Source of the DNA: JBILCM01 sp044353165
Lineage (GTDB): Bacteria > Bacillota > Bacilli > Paenibacillales > YIM-B00363
Length of the DNA: 32,729 nt
Assembly: GCA_044353165.1 (NCBI GenBank)
Contig: JBILCM010000022.1
Span: 1 to 32,729 of the forward strand
Reading direction: 5' to 3'
In this document: one piece after another, positions 1-8,857 of the stretch
Layout: each line of letters opens with the position of its first letter
Numbering within the stretch: position 1 is the first letter of the stretch
Notes under the pieces: model-generated
What the model saw: only the letters and a program-made list of their open reading frames with translations
Told to the model about the DNA's origin: nothing
Databases searched by the model: none
Translations under genes and position numbers: made by a program

Positions 1-659
1 TCTGGTACATCACAGACGGAACACGCCACATTCTAGTCGATACAGGAATGGGCGGTGCGAATCCAGAATTGTTCCCCGAGTTAACACGACAGTACGCTAG
101 TGGTTTTCCTGTCATAGAAGGGGAAGACACCATCGGTAGATTGAAGAAACTTGGCTTAACTCCGGATGATATCGATACGGTCATCTTGACGCATCTGCAT
201 TATGATCATCTGGCGAATATTCATCTGTTCCGCAAAGCGGACATCATCATCAACCGCAAAGGATGGCACGTTGCGCTCCATCCGCCGCATCGATTTTTCG
301 ACAGTTTCCCGAAACCGATCTTGAATTACATGCAACAAGAGATGATGGGGCAAATTCGTCTGGTTGCGGATCGTGAAGTGGTGCTGCCTGGCATTGAAGT
401 GATCTGGACAGGTGGACACACGGTCTGCTCGCAAGCTGTAAAAATCCAAACGGAGCAAGGTGCGGTCATTCTGGCAGGGGATGTGGCGTTCCTGTTCGAG
501 AATATCGAAACAGAGCATCCCATCGGATATGCCATTAACGTACAAGATTGTGTGCTTGCAATTATGCGGCTGAAGCAAGAAGGTGGACTCGTGTTGCCCA
601 ATCATGATCCGCTTGTGTATGAACGTTATGGGGACAACGTAATTACTATTGCTCAATAA
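1..659 (+). CDS. MBL-fold metallo-hydrolase, lactonase-like (5' partial)
   Basis: The reading frame is open from the left edge of the window (codons from base 3), so the start lies upstream; the ATG at 48 is internal. The protein has the metallo-beta-lactamase-fold metal site: the HxHxDH motif as THLHYDH, then GGHT, AGD and a late PNHDP histidine. This pattern is typical of the N-acyl-homoserine-lactonase and sugar-lactonase-like branch, which hydrolyses lactone rings with two metal ions. It lies 20 bases ahead of an aldonate-type dehydratase and in one operon with a short-chain dehydrogenase and a glycosidase. I therefore infer that it opens an aldonolactone made by the dehydrogenase rather than quenching quorum signals, but the substrate is not readable from the sequence. 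No signal peptide can be judged because the N-terminus is missing. Confidence 0.85.
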   Translation, partial: WYITDGTRHILVDTGMGGANPELFPELTRQYASGFPVIEGEDTIGRLKKLGLTPDDIDTVILTHLHYDHLANIHLFRKADIIINRKGWHVALHPPHRFFDSFPKPILNYMQQEMMGQIRLVADREVVLPGIEVIWTGGHTVCSQAVKIQTEQGAVILAGDVAFLFENIETEHPIGYAINVQDCVLAIMRLKQEGGLVLPNHDPLVYERYGDNVITIAQ

Positions 660-679
660 CCGAGTGAAGGGGGATCACC

Positions 680-1861
680 GTGCATTTTATGAAAGATACG
701 ATCATCACCGATGTGCAAGTGTATGTGGGAAACAATAAGAAACCCAAAGACAATCCAGGAAAAAAATATGATACCTCTTGGGCGACAGAAAGTGTGATTG
801 CCAATCCGCTGTCGGGTTATCCAGAGTTTTACCCCCGGCGTTCCTCTTGGTTTGGGATGACAGGCGGCGCATTCGTAGTCATCAAGACGAATCGCGGTGT
901 TGAAGGATACGGAATGACCACCGGAGATCATGCGTCTGCTGCTGTGATCCGCCACCATTACCGTAAATTGTTAATTGGCCGATCCCCTTATCAAATCGAG
1001 CAAATTTGGGATATATTATTTCGTGCTTCCTTACCCTATGGACGCAAAGGCGTAGCGATCATGGCGCTCTCAGCTGTCGATCTGGCCTTATGGGATTGTG
1101 TGGCGAAGCTGCGCGAAGAGCCGCTCTATGTCAGTCTAGGGGGAGCCGTGCGGGAGTCGATTCCCGCCTATGTTACTGGCAACGACTTCTCTGAAACACG
1201 CGAGATCAACTATGTCGGTCAAAAATTGGCGATGCCTTATGGCCCTGCTTCAGGTGTGGATGGGATGAAGAAGAATGTGGAATTGGTCAAGTATGCGAGG
1301 GAGCAACTGGGGAATGAACGCGAGATCATGCTCGATTGTTATATGGGTTGGAATGTCGAGTACACCATTCGGATGGCGCAGTTGCTTGAACCTTACCGTG
1401 TGAAATGGATTGAAGAATCGTTGCCGCCGGATGATTATGCAGGATACGCCGAATTGAACCGCAAAATAACGTCCACAGCGATCGCAACAGGGGAGCACGA
1501 ATTCACCCGTTTTGGTTTCCAACAGTTGTTGGATGTGAACGGCGCAGCTATTGTGCAACCGGATATTTATTGGTGCGGCGGTCTGACGGAGGCGAAGAAA
1601 ATTTGTGCGATGGCTTCAGCCAAGCACATTCCGGTCATTCCGCATGGCGGCGGCGCCCAAGCATGGACGATTCACCTGCTGTTCGCGGAACCGGGCATTC
1701 CGTGGGCAGAGTATTTCTTGGGCGCTGGGACGAATGATCCGATCTTTACGTGCGCCTTCGACCGTGTCCCAGAGGATGGGAAGTTGTCTTTACCGGAGGG
1801 CATTGGGTCGGGGTTGACACTTCGAGAGGATGCGTATGAGTTATTAACTGAAGTGTTATAA
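680..1861 (+). CDS. Enolase-superfamily dehydratase, L-rhamnonate dehydratase-like
   Basis: A 393-residue mandelate-racemase/muconate-lactonizing-type protein that should remove water from a sugar acid to give a 2-keto-3-deoxy acid. Metal ligands fit D219 (MLDCYMGWN), E245 (KWIEESLPP) and E272 (TGEHEF). The catalytic pair fits D295 (QPDIYWCGG) and H322 (IPHGGG). These blocks and their spacing match the L-rhamnonate dehydratase subgroup, including the LDC, WIEE-LPP and QPD-x-x-WCGG signatures. The first ATG of the frame is used; GAAGGGGG upstream supplies the ribosome binding site. It is the second gene of a sugar operon, after a lactonase-like gene and before an SGNH esterase. The true substrate may be rhamnonate, arabinonate or another aldonate, because subgroup membership does not fix it. 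Confidence 0.88.
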   Translation: MHFMKDTIITDVQVYVGNNKKPKDNPGKKYDTSWATESVIANPLSGYPEFYPRRSSWFGMTGGAFVVIKTNRGVEGYGMTTGDHASAAVIRHHYRKLLIGRSPYQIEQIWDILFRASLPYGRKGVAIMALSAVDLALWDCVAKLREEPLYVSLGGAVRESIPAYVTGNDFSETREINYVGQKLAMPYGPASGVDGMKKNVELVKYAREQLGNEREIMLDCYMGWNVEYTIRMAQLLEPYRVKWIEESLPPDDYAGYAELNRKITSTAIATGEHEFTRFGFQQLLDVNGAAIVQPDIYWCGGLTEAKKICAMASAKHIPVIPHGGGAQAWTIHLLFAEPGIPWAEYFLGAGTNDPIFTCAFDRVPEDGKLSLPEGIGSGLTLREDAYELLTEVL

Positions 1862-1893
1862 GCGTAAAATCATTGTGACTCAGAGAGGAATGA

Positions 1894-3006
1894 ATGAAAA
1901 TGATGCAAGAGATTATCCATCGCGCACCGTTATTACATACTTGGCAGGCGCTGCAAGCGGGAAAGCTGACCATCGGATTTCTTGGAGGTTCCATCACGGA
2001 CGGCCGACCGCGTAACAACTGGCCGGAATCCGTAGCGACTTGGTTTATGCAATATGCACCAGAAGCGAAAATCATCATTGAGAATGCTGCAATTGGCGCA
2101 ACAGGCAGTGATCAAGCGGTGTTCCGAGCGAAACGCGATATCGTAGATCGCGGATGCAACTTGGTATTTGTTGAATATGCGGTGAATGACTTTTATGTGG
2201 AACGCGGCAGAAGATTTAACACAAGGGAAAGTCTGCTTCGCACGTTATTGGCGCGCGGGGATTGCGACGTCGTTGTGGTATACACGTTCCATCAAGAACA
2301 TTATAAGCCGATGATCGAAGGCCGTGTGCCGGAGTCGATCGCTGATTTCGAACAACTGACCGAGCATTACCAATTAGGTTCGGTATGGGCGGGCCTACGC
2401 GGCCTCAATGACGTAAAAAAAGGCTTGTTACGGTGGGAAGAGTGGCTGCCAGATGGTGTTCATCCTTCGACCGTAGGCAGTATGAGTTATGCGAACGCAG
2501 TCAATGCTTTCTTAGAGGCGGAATCCGTTCGATACAAATCAGGTGAGGCGCCTGGGGCGTCAACTGCCTTGCCTGCGTTATTCCATCACGAATCGTGGCT
2601 TCCGATTGCGAATGTCCCCTTAACGGAGGTGGCAACAACGGGCCCGTGGATCATTCGCAGATGGTTGCACCATCCGTGGGTCGATCTCAGCTTGGAGACT
2701 GCGGCAGTTGGGGCGAAGCTGGCATTCTCGTTCTACGGCAGAGGTTTGGCGATCGGATTCGATTATGGGACAATGTCAGCAGAGTTCATGTATCGGTTGG
2801 ATGGCGGCGATTGGGTGGCTTCGGCGCGCCACCGGCCGGAGTGGTTGCCTAGAGAAGGACTTCTCTCCCTATACATCTTGTCTGACTCGTTAGAATTAGG
2901 CGACCACCAGATCGAAATCGAAGTGGTTCACGGGAATGCGCCGGACTGCAAAGGGACGAATTTCCGAATTGGATTTATTGGTATCATCGGCAACGGGAGT
3001 GTATAA
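1894..3006 (+). CDS. SGNH/GDSL hydrolase, probable carbohydrate esterase
   Basis: A 370-residue protein whose N-terminal half is an SGNH hydrolase. The nucleophile is S33 in FLGGSIT, the block III asparagine sits in EYAVNDF, and the D187/H190 pair lies in LPDGVHPS. The C-terminal part, from about residue 225 to 370, looks like a beta-rich accessory domain (SFYGRGLAIGFDYG), as in two-domain carbohydrate esterases. No signal peptide is visible, so it should act in the cytoplasm on imported oligosaccharides. GAGAGG lies 5 bases before the ATG. It is followed after only 2 bases by a short-chain dehydrogenase gene. In this operon the simplest role is removal of acetyl or other acyl groups from a plant-derived glycoside before the glycosidase acts; that role is inference. 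Confidence 0.83.
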   Translation: MKMMQEIIHRAPLLHTWQALQAGKLTIGFLGGSITDGRPRNNWPESVATWFMQYAPEAKIIIENAAIGATGSDQAVFRAKRDIVDRGCNLVFVEYAVNDFYVERGRRFNTRESLLRTLLARGDCDVVVVYTFHQEHYKPMIEGRVPESIADFEQLTEHYQLGSVWAGLRGLNDVKKGLLRWEEWLPDGVHPSTVGSMSYANAVNAFLEAESVRYKSGEAPGASTALPALFHHESWLPIANVPLTEVATTGPWIIRRWLHHPWVDLSLETAAVGAKLAFSFYGRGLAIGFDYGTMSAEFMYRLDGGDWVASARHRPEWLPREGLLSLYILSDSLELGDHQIEIEVVHGNAPDCKGTNFRIGFIGIIGNGSV

Positions 3007-3008
3007 AC

Positions 3009-3773
3009 ATGGGAGCACCTCTATTGGAAGGTCAAGTCGCGATTGTGACAGGCGGCAGTCGAGGGATCGGCAGCGGCATCTGTAAAGTGCTTGCTGGGGC
3101 GGGCGCGACCGTTGCTGTCAATTATCGCGGTAATCGCACAGAAGCTGAGCGTACGGTCGATGAAATTGTCAGCTTAGGGGGGCAAGCGTTTCCTGTGCAG
3201 GGGGACGTGGCGCGCAAAGCGGATGCCGACCAATTGATCAAGGAAGTCTATGAGCGTTGTGGACGAATTGACATCCTTGTCAACAATGCAGGTATTTGTC
3301 CCTTCCGTGATTTTCTGGACATCGATGAACAGACGTGGCGGGAGACGATCGACACCAACTTGAGCGGTGCATTCTTCTGTTCACAAGCCGCAGCAAGAAT
3401 CATGATCGAGCAAGGCAACGGCTCCATTATTAATATATCGACGGTCACATCATTCCGTGGCGGGAAAAAACAAGTACATTATGCAGCCAGCAAAGGCGGG
3501 ATGAATGCACTCACATCCTCAATTGCCAATGCGCTCGGTCCGCAAGGGGTCCGAATCAATACTATTTTCTGTGGCGGGGTCATCACAGATATCAATCGCC
3601 ATCTCGTATCAGAGGAGAAGCAAGTGCCCAAGGCCAAAGATAAAGGACTTCCCTTGCAACGGCTTGGCGATCCGCAAGATTTGGGGCAAGCGGTATTGTT
3701 TTTTGCTTCCGCCCAGAGCGAATGGGTAACAGGTGCGCAGCTAGCTGTCGATGGCGGTTGGTCTATTTTATAA
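3009..3773 (+). CDS. Short-chain dehydrogenase/reductase (SDR), likely sugar dehydrogenase
   Basis: A 254-residue classical SDR. The Rossmann motif is TGGSRGIG near residue 15. NNAG is present, followed by a catalytic serine in INISTVTS and the YAASK tyrosine-lysine pair. The end motif DGGW fits this family. Length is normal. Sequence alone does not separate 3-oxoacyl-ACP reductases from sugar dehydrogenases. The neighbours (lactonase-like hydrolase, aldonate dehydratase, glycosidase) favour oxidation of a free sugar to its lactone with NAD(P)+. The gene begins 2 bases after the esterase stop and ends 18 bases before the glycosidase gene, so translation is probably coupled. Confidence 0.87.
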   Translation: MGAPLLEGQVAIVTGGSRGIGSGICKVLAGAGATVAVNYRGNRTEAERTVDEIVSLGGQAFPVQGDVARKADADQLIKEVYERCGRIDILVNNAGICPFRDFLDIDEQTWRETIDTNLSGAFFCSQAAARIMIEQGNGSIINISTVTSFRGGKKQVHYAASKGGMNALTSSIANALGPQGVRINTIFCGGVITDINRHLVSEEKQVPKAKDKGLPLQRLGDPQDLGQAVLFFASAQSEWVTGAQLAVDGGWSIL

Positions 3774-3791
3774 CGAAAGAGGAGCTTCATC

Positions 3792-5738
3792 ATGACAACA
3801 GCAGTACAAGATGCGTTCATACCCGCAAGTCGCGGGAATACGAAAATCGAAGGTCACTTGGGTCGCAGATTGGATACATGTATCCGCAACGGTGTGATGG
3901 CAGCGGATTATTCCCTCTACCTCGTTCCATTCCGTGATCAGACCGATGACGGCGGCAGCTGGGGGGGCGAATTTTGGGGCAAATGGTACACATCCGCTAC
4001 ACTTGCTTATGCTTATCAACCGACTGCTGAACATAAAGACGTGTTGGTGAAGGCTGCAGAAGGACTCATCGCTACGCAACAGCCCAATGGGCGACTGAGC
4101 AGCAGCAAGAAAAACTTCGCGGATTGGGACATATGGGGGCGCAAATACGCATTACTCGGGTTGGTCGGTTATTATGACCAGACGGGAGACATTCGAGGGT
4201 TGGAAGCAGCCGCCAGAGCTCTGGATGATCTGATCAGCGTCACGGGTCCAGGCGAGACGAAGTTAACAGAAACGGGGTTATCTCTCTTAGAAGCCTTGTC
4301 TTCATGTTCGATTCTTGAACCGGTTGTCCTCATCTATAAGCGTACCAACGAAAAAAAATACTTGGAATTTGCGGAGTATTTGGTATCGCTATGGAGTGAG
4401 TCGAATCGATTCAATCCATCAGGCATTCGTCTCATTGAGGATGCGCTGGCGGGTGTAAAACCGTTATACATCGCCTCGCCCAAGGGGTACGAGATGATGT
4501 CTTGTTATGAAGGTTTATGTGAATTGTATCGCGTGACCGGCAACCGTATGTACCTCGATGCCGTCCTTACGTTCGCGAACCAAGTGCGCCTGCGCGAGAC
4601 GATGATTGTCGGTTCCGGTTCAAGCGGTGAATTGTGGTGCGACGGGACATTCCGGCAGACGGAACTCTTAGAGCAACCGATGGAAACGTGTGTCACCACA
4701 ACGTGGATCAAGCTTTGCAGCCAACTTTTGCGAATGACAGGCGACTCAGTGTGGGCAGATGAAATGGAAATCACTTTATATAACGCCATGCTTGGTGCGA
4801 TGGTTCAAGACGGCAACTGGTGGTCGTATTTCTCACCGCTGATGGGCGAACGCGTGCCCAGCCATATGCAGGTGCCGCTCGTACAATGCAGTTGTTGCAC
4901 TGCGAGTGGACCGCGCGGCTTATTGACTGCGCCTGGTTGGGCTGTCATGACGAGCGCATCGGGACTTGCCGTGAACCTCTATTTTCAAGGCTCATGGTCT
5001 GGAACGGTGCACAATACGCATGTTGAGTTAGCATGCACCACCCACTACCCGCAAGAAGATTCGGTACAGATCAAGGTTCATGCATCGCAAACAGCGCATT
5101 ATACCATTCAATTGCGTGTTCCGGCCTGGAGCAAACAAACGACGATCCAAGTGAATGGACAAACCGTTGATTGTACACCAGGGACATATGCAAGCATCAC
5201 GAGAGAATGGAAAGATGGCGACACCATCACCATGAAACTCGATCTTCGCGGTCGTGTCTTGACGGCACCAGGAAGTGTCAATCAGAAAGCAATCATGCGC
5301 GGACCGATTGTGCTGGCGCTCGATAGCCGCTTATTGCGGGAAGACCATGAAAACCATGTCAATCTCTGGTTGGATCATGAGGGATTGAATTGGCGCTACA
5401 ATCAGGACTGGAAGATAGATTACTTGTTGTTGCACAGCACAGATGATCTCCAAGAGACCTACATTGATCTGATCCCTGTGAAGGACAAACCGGCGCACGT
5501 ATGGATGGCGTTCGAAGTGCCTTTCACCGCCAAGCCAACACATTTCATTGGACACAACCGCACCAAGCTGATCATGTGCGATTATGCATCTGCGGGGAAT
5601 GAATTCACCGAAGACAATCGTTTTCGTGTATGGTTGCCACAACCACTCTTCATGAAACAGGCATTCCCTGAGCAGACGTGGAAATTGTTGGTGATGTCGG
5701 AAAATCGCCCAACCATTCCACCCATGCGCAACGTGTAA
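3792..5738 (+). CDS. GH127/DUF1680 family glycoside hydrolase, beta-L-arabinofuranosidase-like
   Basis: A 648-residue protein of the DUF1680 family, whose characterised members (GH127, GH146) release beta-L-arabinofuranose. They use a cysteine nucleophile held by zinc, with a Glu-x-Cys and a Cys-Cys motif. Both are visible: E298-T-C300 and C368-C369, the latter preceded by C366. An alpha/alpha-barrel N-terminal region and beta-sandwich C-terminal half fit the length. No signal peptide is seen, so it is probably intracellular. AGAGGAGC lies before the ATG. It is the last gene of the sugar operon and is followed by a strong terminator. Other activities have been found in related families, so beta-L-arabinofuranosidase is a best guess, not a certainty. 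Confidence 0.82.
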   Translation: MTTAVQDAFIPASRGNTKIEGHLGRRLDTCIRNGVMAADYSLYLVPFRDQTDDGGSWGGEFWGKWYTSATLAYAYQPTAEHKDVLVKAAEGLIATQQPNGRLSSSKKNFADWDIWGRKYALLGLVGYYDQTGDIRGLEAAARALDDLISVTGPGETKLTETGLSLLEALSSCSILEPVVLIYKRTNEKKYLEFAEYLVSLWSESNRFNPSGIRLIEDALAGVKPLYIASPKGYEMMSCYEGLCELYRVTGNRMYLDAVLTFANQVRLRETMIVGSGSSGELWCDGTFRQTELLEQPMETCVTTTWIKLCSQLLRMTGDSVWADEMEITLYNAMLGAMVQDGNWWSYFSPLMGERVPSHMQVPLVQCSCCTASGPRGLLTAPGWAVMTSASGLAVNLYFQGSWSGTVHNTHVELACTTHYPQEDSVQIKVHASQTAHYTIQLRVPAWSKQTTIQVNGQTVDCTPGTYASITREWKDGDTITMKLDLRGRVLTAPGSVNQKAIMRGPIVLALDSRLLREDHENHVNLWLDHEGLNWRYNQDWKIDYLLLHSTDDLQETYIDLIPVKDKPAHVWMAFEVPFTAKPTHFIGHNRTKLIMCDYASAGNEFTEDNRFRVWLPQPLFMKQAFPEQTWKLLVMSENRPTIPPMRNV

Positions 5739-5803
5739 TAAGCGTGAACAATTTGATCCATGAAATTTGAGCAAGTTGATGGTTCAGATCATGTAATAAT
5801 TTG

Positions 5804-5848
5804 CGGGATGGAGTACATGCTAAGCAACTCCATCCCGTGGTTTTTGTC
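5804..5848 (+). terminator. Rho-independent terminator of the sugar operon
   Basis: A perfect 11-bp inverted repeat (5804-5814 with 5827-5837) with a 12-base loop is followed by TGGTTTTTGT. It lies 66 bases after the glycosidase stop and 47 bases before the end of a convergent gene. The minus-strand side has only a short T-poor tail, so it mainly serves the plus strand. Confidence 0.8.
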
Positions 5849-5894
5849 TAAAGGTTTGCGTTTCTTGTCTACATCATGCGGGATCTAGATGAAA

Positions 5895-6860
5895 TCAACA
5901 GATACGCGCCGAATTTTTAAAAATAGAATCATCGAAAGCTTTGTTCTCGAATTGAATATCTTTCCAATAGTACATCAAATCTTTTCGTGTCCATCCTTCA
6001 TATAATTCATCCCACGAGTAGATGCCTTGTGGGCCATGGGGCAGCAACGATTGTTCTGAGATCGGCTGATGGATGGGTTGAAGCCGAATGTCAATGGATA
6101 GTCGCACAATATTTTTCATAAGGTTCGGTCGAGCTTTATGAACGGTATAACTATTGAACATCAAGACATCCCCTGTTTGATAATCCGTACTTGCCCACTC
6201 ACCTTCCAAATCACATAATATGGATTCTTTACCGCCCGCACCCGGATGAGCCGTTACTTTTAATAATCCAGCTTTGTGACTTCCTTCTAAAACTGCAAGA
6301 CCTCCAACTTCACTTGGCACATCCATTAACGGAACCCAACAGGTCCAAGTTTCTGTTGTTCCTTGGATATACAAGTAATCTTGGTGGGATGGTGTTGCAT
6401 GCAAATCTTTATGTGGAAATAAGACGCGAGCGATATTCCTTGGATGAGGGAATGCTTTTTCACCGAATACAATTTCTAACACCTGATGGAGAGAGGACTC
6501 ATGTACAATAGAATGAAAATCCTCTAATTGTTGAATCTGTTTATAAATATGTAACGGAATTCCAAATCCTTTGTCATTAAACTTCTCGATCGGAATTTGA
6601 TTCATTTTCTCTACATCCGCAACACACGCTAAACAATTGTTGTTTTTATCCAATAGTTCGTGGTCGCTAAGTATTTGTAGAATTTGCTTTTTGGTTTGAG
6701 TAAGTTTCTCTGAAGGCAACAAATTTTTAAAGAAAAGATATCCTTTTGTCTCTGCCCGAGCCTTCAACGCTTCAGGATCTAGCAATAAAGGGGTGGAATC
6801 TTCAAAAATTTTAGAAATTGGTTTTTTATCCGCGTCGAATGGAATATAATTTTTAGTCAT
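5895..6860 (-). CDS. Phytanoyl-CoA dioxygenase (PhyH) family protein, AT-rich
   Basis: A 321-residue Fe(II)/2-oxoglutarate-dependent oxygenase. The metal HxD motif is H159-Q-D161 (SHQDYLY), followed by a typical WVPLMDV strand, then GSHK and a distal histidine in YTVHKARPN. These enzymes hydroxylate small molecules, lipids or natural-product intermediates in the cytoplasm. The start has a good GGGAGGT site upstream. It lies 45 bases downstream of a second PhyH-like gene in the same orientation, so the two probably form one transcript. The gene is visibly richer in A and T than its neighbours, with long A/T runs near its start, which suggests separate acquisition. The substrate cannot be inferred. 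Confidence 0.85.
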   Translation of the reverse strand: MTKNYIPFDADKKPISKIFEDSTPLLLDPEALKARAETKGYLFFKNLLPSEKLTQTKKQILQILSDHELLDKNNNCLACVADVEKMNQIPIEKFNDKGFGIPLHIYKQIQQLEDFHSIVHESSLHQVLEIVFGEKAFPHPRNIARVLFPHKDLHATPSHQDYLYIQGTTETWTCWVPLMDVPSEVGGLAVLEGSHKAGLLKVTAHPGAGGKESILCDLEGEWASTDYQTGDVLMFNSYTVHKARPNLMKNIVRLSIDIRLQPIHQPISEQSLLPHGPQGIYSWDELYEGWTRKDLMYYWKDIQFENKAFDDSIFKNSARIC

Positions 6861-6905
6861 GGTTGAAACCTCCCATTCAAATATCTCAGAACCGAAACCG
6901 CTTGA

Positions 6906-7730
6906 TTATCTTGTATATACGACTGGAAAATGATCGCCCTGCAAAATTTCGCCTTTCTCTACGGACACATAATCTAGCATCGGGTGACCGCCGATCGGCT
7001 CATAGCGGGTGTGCCCAGGCATATAATGCACCGCAATCGCTCTGCGTTTCATCTGCGAGCGGTTGTGCGGGCTTCCGTGCCATGTGAGACAGTGATGGTA
7101 CCCGACTTGCCCTTTCTTGATTTCGAACGGGACGGATTCCGTGACCACATCTTTAGGGAGCAACGAAGGATCGCGGTGGTAAGGTTTGAAATCTTTATCA
7201 CTGGCCAAATATTTTTGCTGGTTGCCCCACTTATGACTGCCTGGTACCATCCACATGGCGCCATTCTCGATAACCGCATCATCGAGTGCGACCCAAGCAC
7301 TTACCAAGTCGGCGGGTTGAATGATCGGCCATAACGGATGGTCTTGATGCCACCCCGTAGGTCCGCCTGAGACGGGCGGCTTGTATTGGATCTGGTCGTG
7401 CCAGATACGGACCGTATCGGTGTTCATCAATTGAGCCACCTCTTCGCAGATGACCGGGTGCATCGTATGTTGATAGAAAGCATCGCTGGCCATCCAGATG
7501 TTGACGATCTGCACCACTTTCTCGTTGACGGACATTTTCATATCTTCATAAGGGGAATTGCCGCCAACGTTCTGGAGATTGCGATTGAGGACCGGTTTCT
7601 TGACCGTTCTGCCATCGATCACAAGATCAAGTTCTGCCCGTAATGCTTCAACTTGCTCATCATTGAGCATGATTTTCCCCTTGAGAAAGCCGTCTCTGTT
7701 GAATTGTTCCAATTCTAGTGTTGTTAACAT
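6906..7730 (-). CDS. Phytanoyl-CoA dioxygenase (PhyH) family protein
   Basis: A 274-residue PhyH-type oxygenase. The iron motif is H128-Q-D130 (WHQDHPLW), followed by the WVALDD strand, the MVPGSHKWG block and a distal histidine in LTWHGSPHN, with a nearby arginine suited to 2-oxoglutarate binding. An AAGGAGTG site lies 9 bases before the ATG. It is the promoter-proximal gene of a two-gene minus-strand unit and is divergent from an AraC-family regulator, which is the likely controller. Base composition matches the surrounding genome, unlike the next gene. Paired PhyH enzymes beside an AraC regulator suggest oxidative breakdown of one substrate, but its identity is unknown. Confidence 0.87.
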   Translation of the reverse strand: MLTTLELEQFNRDGFLKGKIMLNDEQVEALRAELDLVIDGRTVKKPVLNRNLQNVGGNSPYEDMKMSVNEKVVQIVNIWMASDAFYQHTMHPVICEEVAQLMNTDTVRIWHDQIQYKPPVSGGPTGWHQDHPLWPIIQPADLVSAWVALDDAVIENGAMWMVPGSHKWGNQQKYLASDKDFKPYHRDPSLLPKDVVTESVPFEIKKGQVGYHHCLTWHGSPHNRSQMKRRAIAVHYMPGHTRYEPIGGHPMLDYVSVEKGEILQGDHFPVVYTR

Positions 7731-7767
7731 GTGCGCGACACTCCTTTATGATTAAGGTTGCTTTTGT

Positions 7768-7782
7768 TATGATCTGATCATA
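7768..7782. promoter_or_regulatory. 15-bp perfect palindrome, candidate operator
   Basis: The sequence TATGATC-T-GATCATA is a perfect 7-1-7 inverted repeat. It sits in the divergent spacer between the dioxygenase gene (start 7730) and the AraC-type regulator. It also falls in the spacer of a weak candidate plus-strand promoter (TTGCTT at 7758, TATATG at 7781, 17 bases apart). The operator role is inferred from position and symmetry. Confidence 0.45.
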
Positions 7783-7857
7783 TATGACGAATGTTTGCTT
7801 GTATTTAGACTTATTCAAGGTTGCATTTGCAATTTTTCAAGATGGGCGGGGAACGCG

Positions 7858-8733
7858 GTGAGCATCGTAAAATGGAGCGAGATGGCACCTGTTGTCAATT
7901 TTGCAAGTCGGGAGAAGGCTGATGCTGGGTACCAATGGGGCCCGCGCATGATACCGGATTATCAGTTTTTCTATGTGATTTCGGGAGTTGTATCGTTGCA
8001 ATTAGGGTCTAGTACGTACACGGTGAAGCCCGGGGAATGTGTCTTCTATGGACCGAATCATCCGCACTTGATCTGTGTACATGAGCCCACCGACTTTTAT
8101 AGTATTCATTTTGGTTGGCATAGCAGTTCCCCTATACCTGTGCATCCGGGTTATGCATTGTCCCCTGTATCGCTAGATGAACTGTCAGGTGCTCGGTTGG
8201 AAGAAGTGAATGTTACCGTTGAAGATATGGGTACGTTGCAATGGCCTGTATATACCTCCTATATCGGTGTGGAAGACATCATGATGCGGCTGGTTCAAGA
8301 ATATCGGGATGCATTACACGGGTATCCATTGATGTTGCGGGGGTTGATGACGGCGTTGTTGACGACCATGCTGCGTCAATTCTCAAAACCATCTGAACAG
8401 CCTAGAGAAGGGAAAATTGCTGCAGTGCTGTCCGCCATTATGAATCGGCCGGGAGCTTACTGGAATGTTGCGGAGATGGCGGCGTTGTGCGGATATCATC
8501 CCAGTTATTTCACCCAAGTATTTCAACGCGAGATGGGTGTGAATCCGAAACAGTATGTTATCAATGAGCGCATTAAATTGGCGAAGCAAGCGTTGTTGCG
8601 CGGTGAATCCATGGAGACGATTGCCGAGCGCCTCGGATACACAAGCATTCATTATTTTAGCAACAATTTTAAGAAAGAGACCGGTCTTTCCCCAAGTGAA
8701 TTTCGACAGGTCCCGAATCGTCCGGTCGATTAG
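7858..8733 (+). CDS. AraC-family transcriptional regulator
   Basis: The C-terminal 100 residues carry the two helix-turn-helix motifs of AraC proteins (VAEMAALCGYHPSYFTQVFQ, then IAERLGYTSIHYFSNNFKK, followed by GLSPSEFR). The N-terminal part resembles a cupin sensor domain (PGECVFYGPNHPHLI). The frame is open from a TTG at 7795, but the residues coded before 7858 look untranslated. I chose the GTG at 7858, which has GGCGGGG upstream; the ATG at 7882 with GGAG is the alternative. It is divergent from the dioxygenase pair and probably activates it in response to a small ligand bound by the cupin domain. A terminator lies 80 bases after its stop. Confidence 0.85.
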   Translation: MSIVKWSEMAPVVNFASREKADAGYQWGPRMIPDYQFFYVISGVVSLQLGSSTYTVKPGECVFYGPNHPHLICVHEPTDFYSIHFGWHSSSPIPVHPGYALSPVSLDELSGARLEEVNVTVEDMGTLQWPVYTSYIGVEDIMMRLVQEYRDALHGYPLMLRGLMTALLTTMLRQFSKPSEQPREGKIAAVLSAIMNRPGAYWNVAEMAALCGYHPSYFTQVFQREMGVNPKQYVINERIKLAKQALLRGESMETIAERLGYTSIHYFSNNFKKETGLSPSEFRQVPNRPVD

Positions 8734-8812
8734 TTTTGCAATTTGCTATTGACGGGTATTGGCTTCTGTGGTAAATTTTACTCAATTCAATGACTTGCTG
8801 GTGCGAAAGAAT

Positions 8813-8857
8813 CGCCCGGTTATCGCAAATGCTTGCGGTAGCTGGGCGTTTTTGTTT
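8813..8857 (+). terminator. Rho-independent terminator after the AraC regulator
   Basis: A 16-bp stem (8813-8828 with 8833-8848) with three G-T wobbles and a 4-base loop is followed by TTTTTGTTTT. It ends the regulator transcript and separates it from the pilus cluster that begins at 8907. Confidence 0.85.

Noticed and set aside
156..656. 166-codon minus-strand frame opposite the lactonase gene
   Set aside because: It lies wholly antisense to a well-supported gene and has no recognisable domain.
7795..7857. TTG-initiated N-terminal extension of the AraC regulator
   Set aside because: It would make a nearly leaderless start, has no ribosome site and adds an untypical N-terminus; the GTG at 7858 is better.
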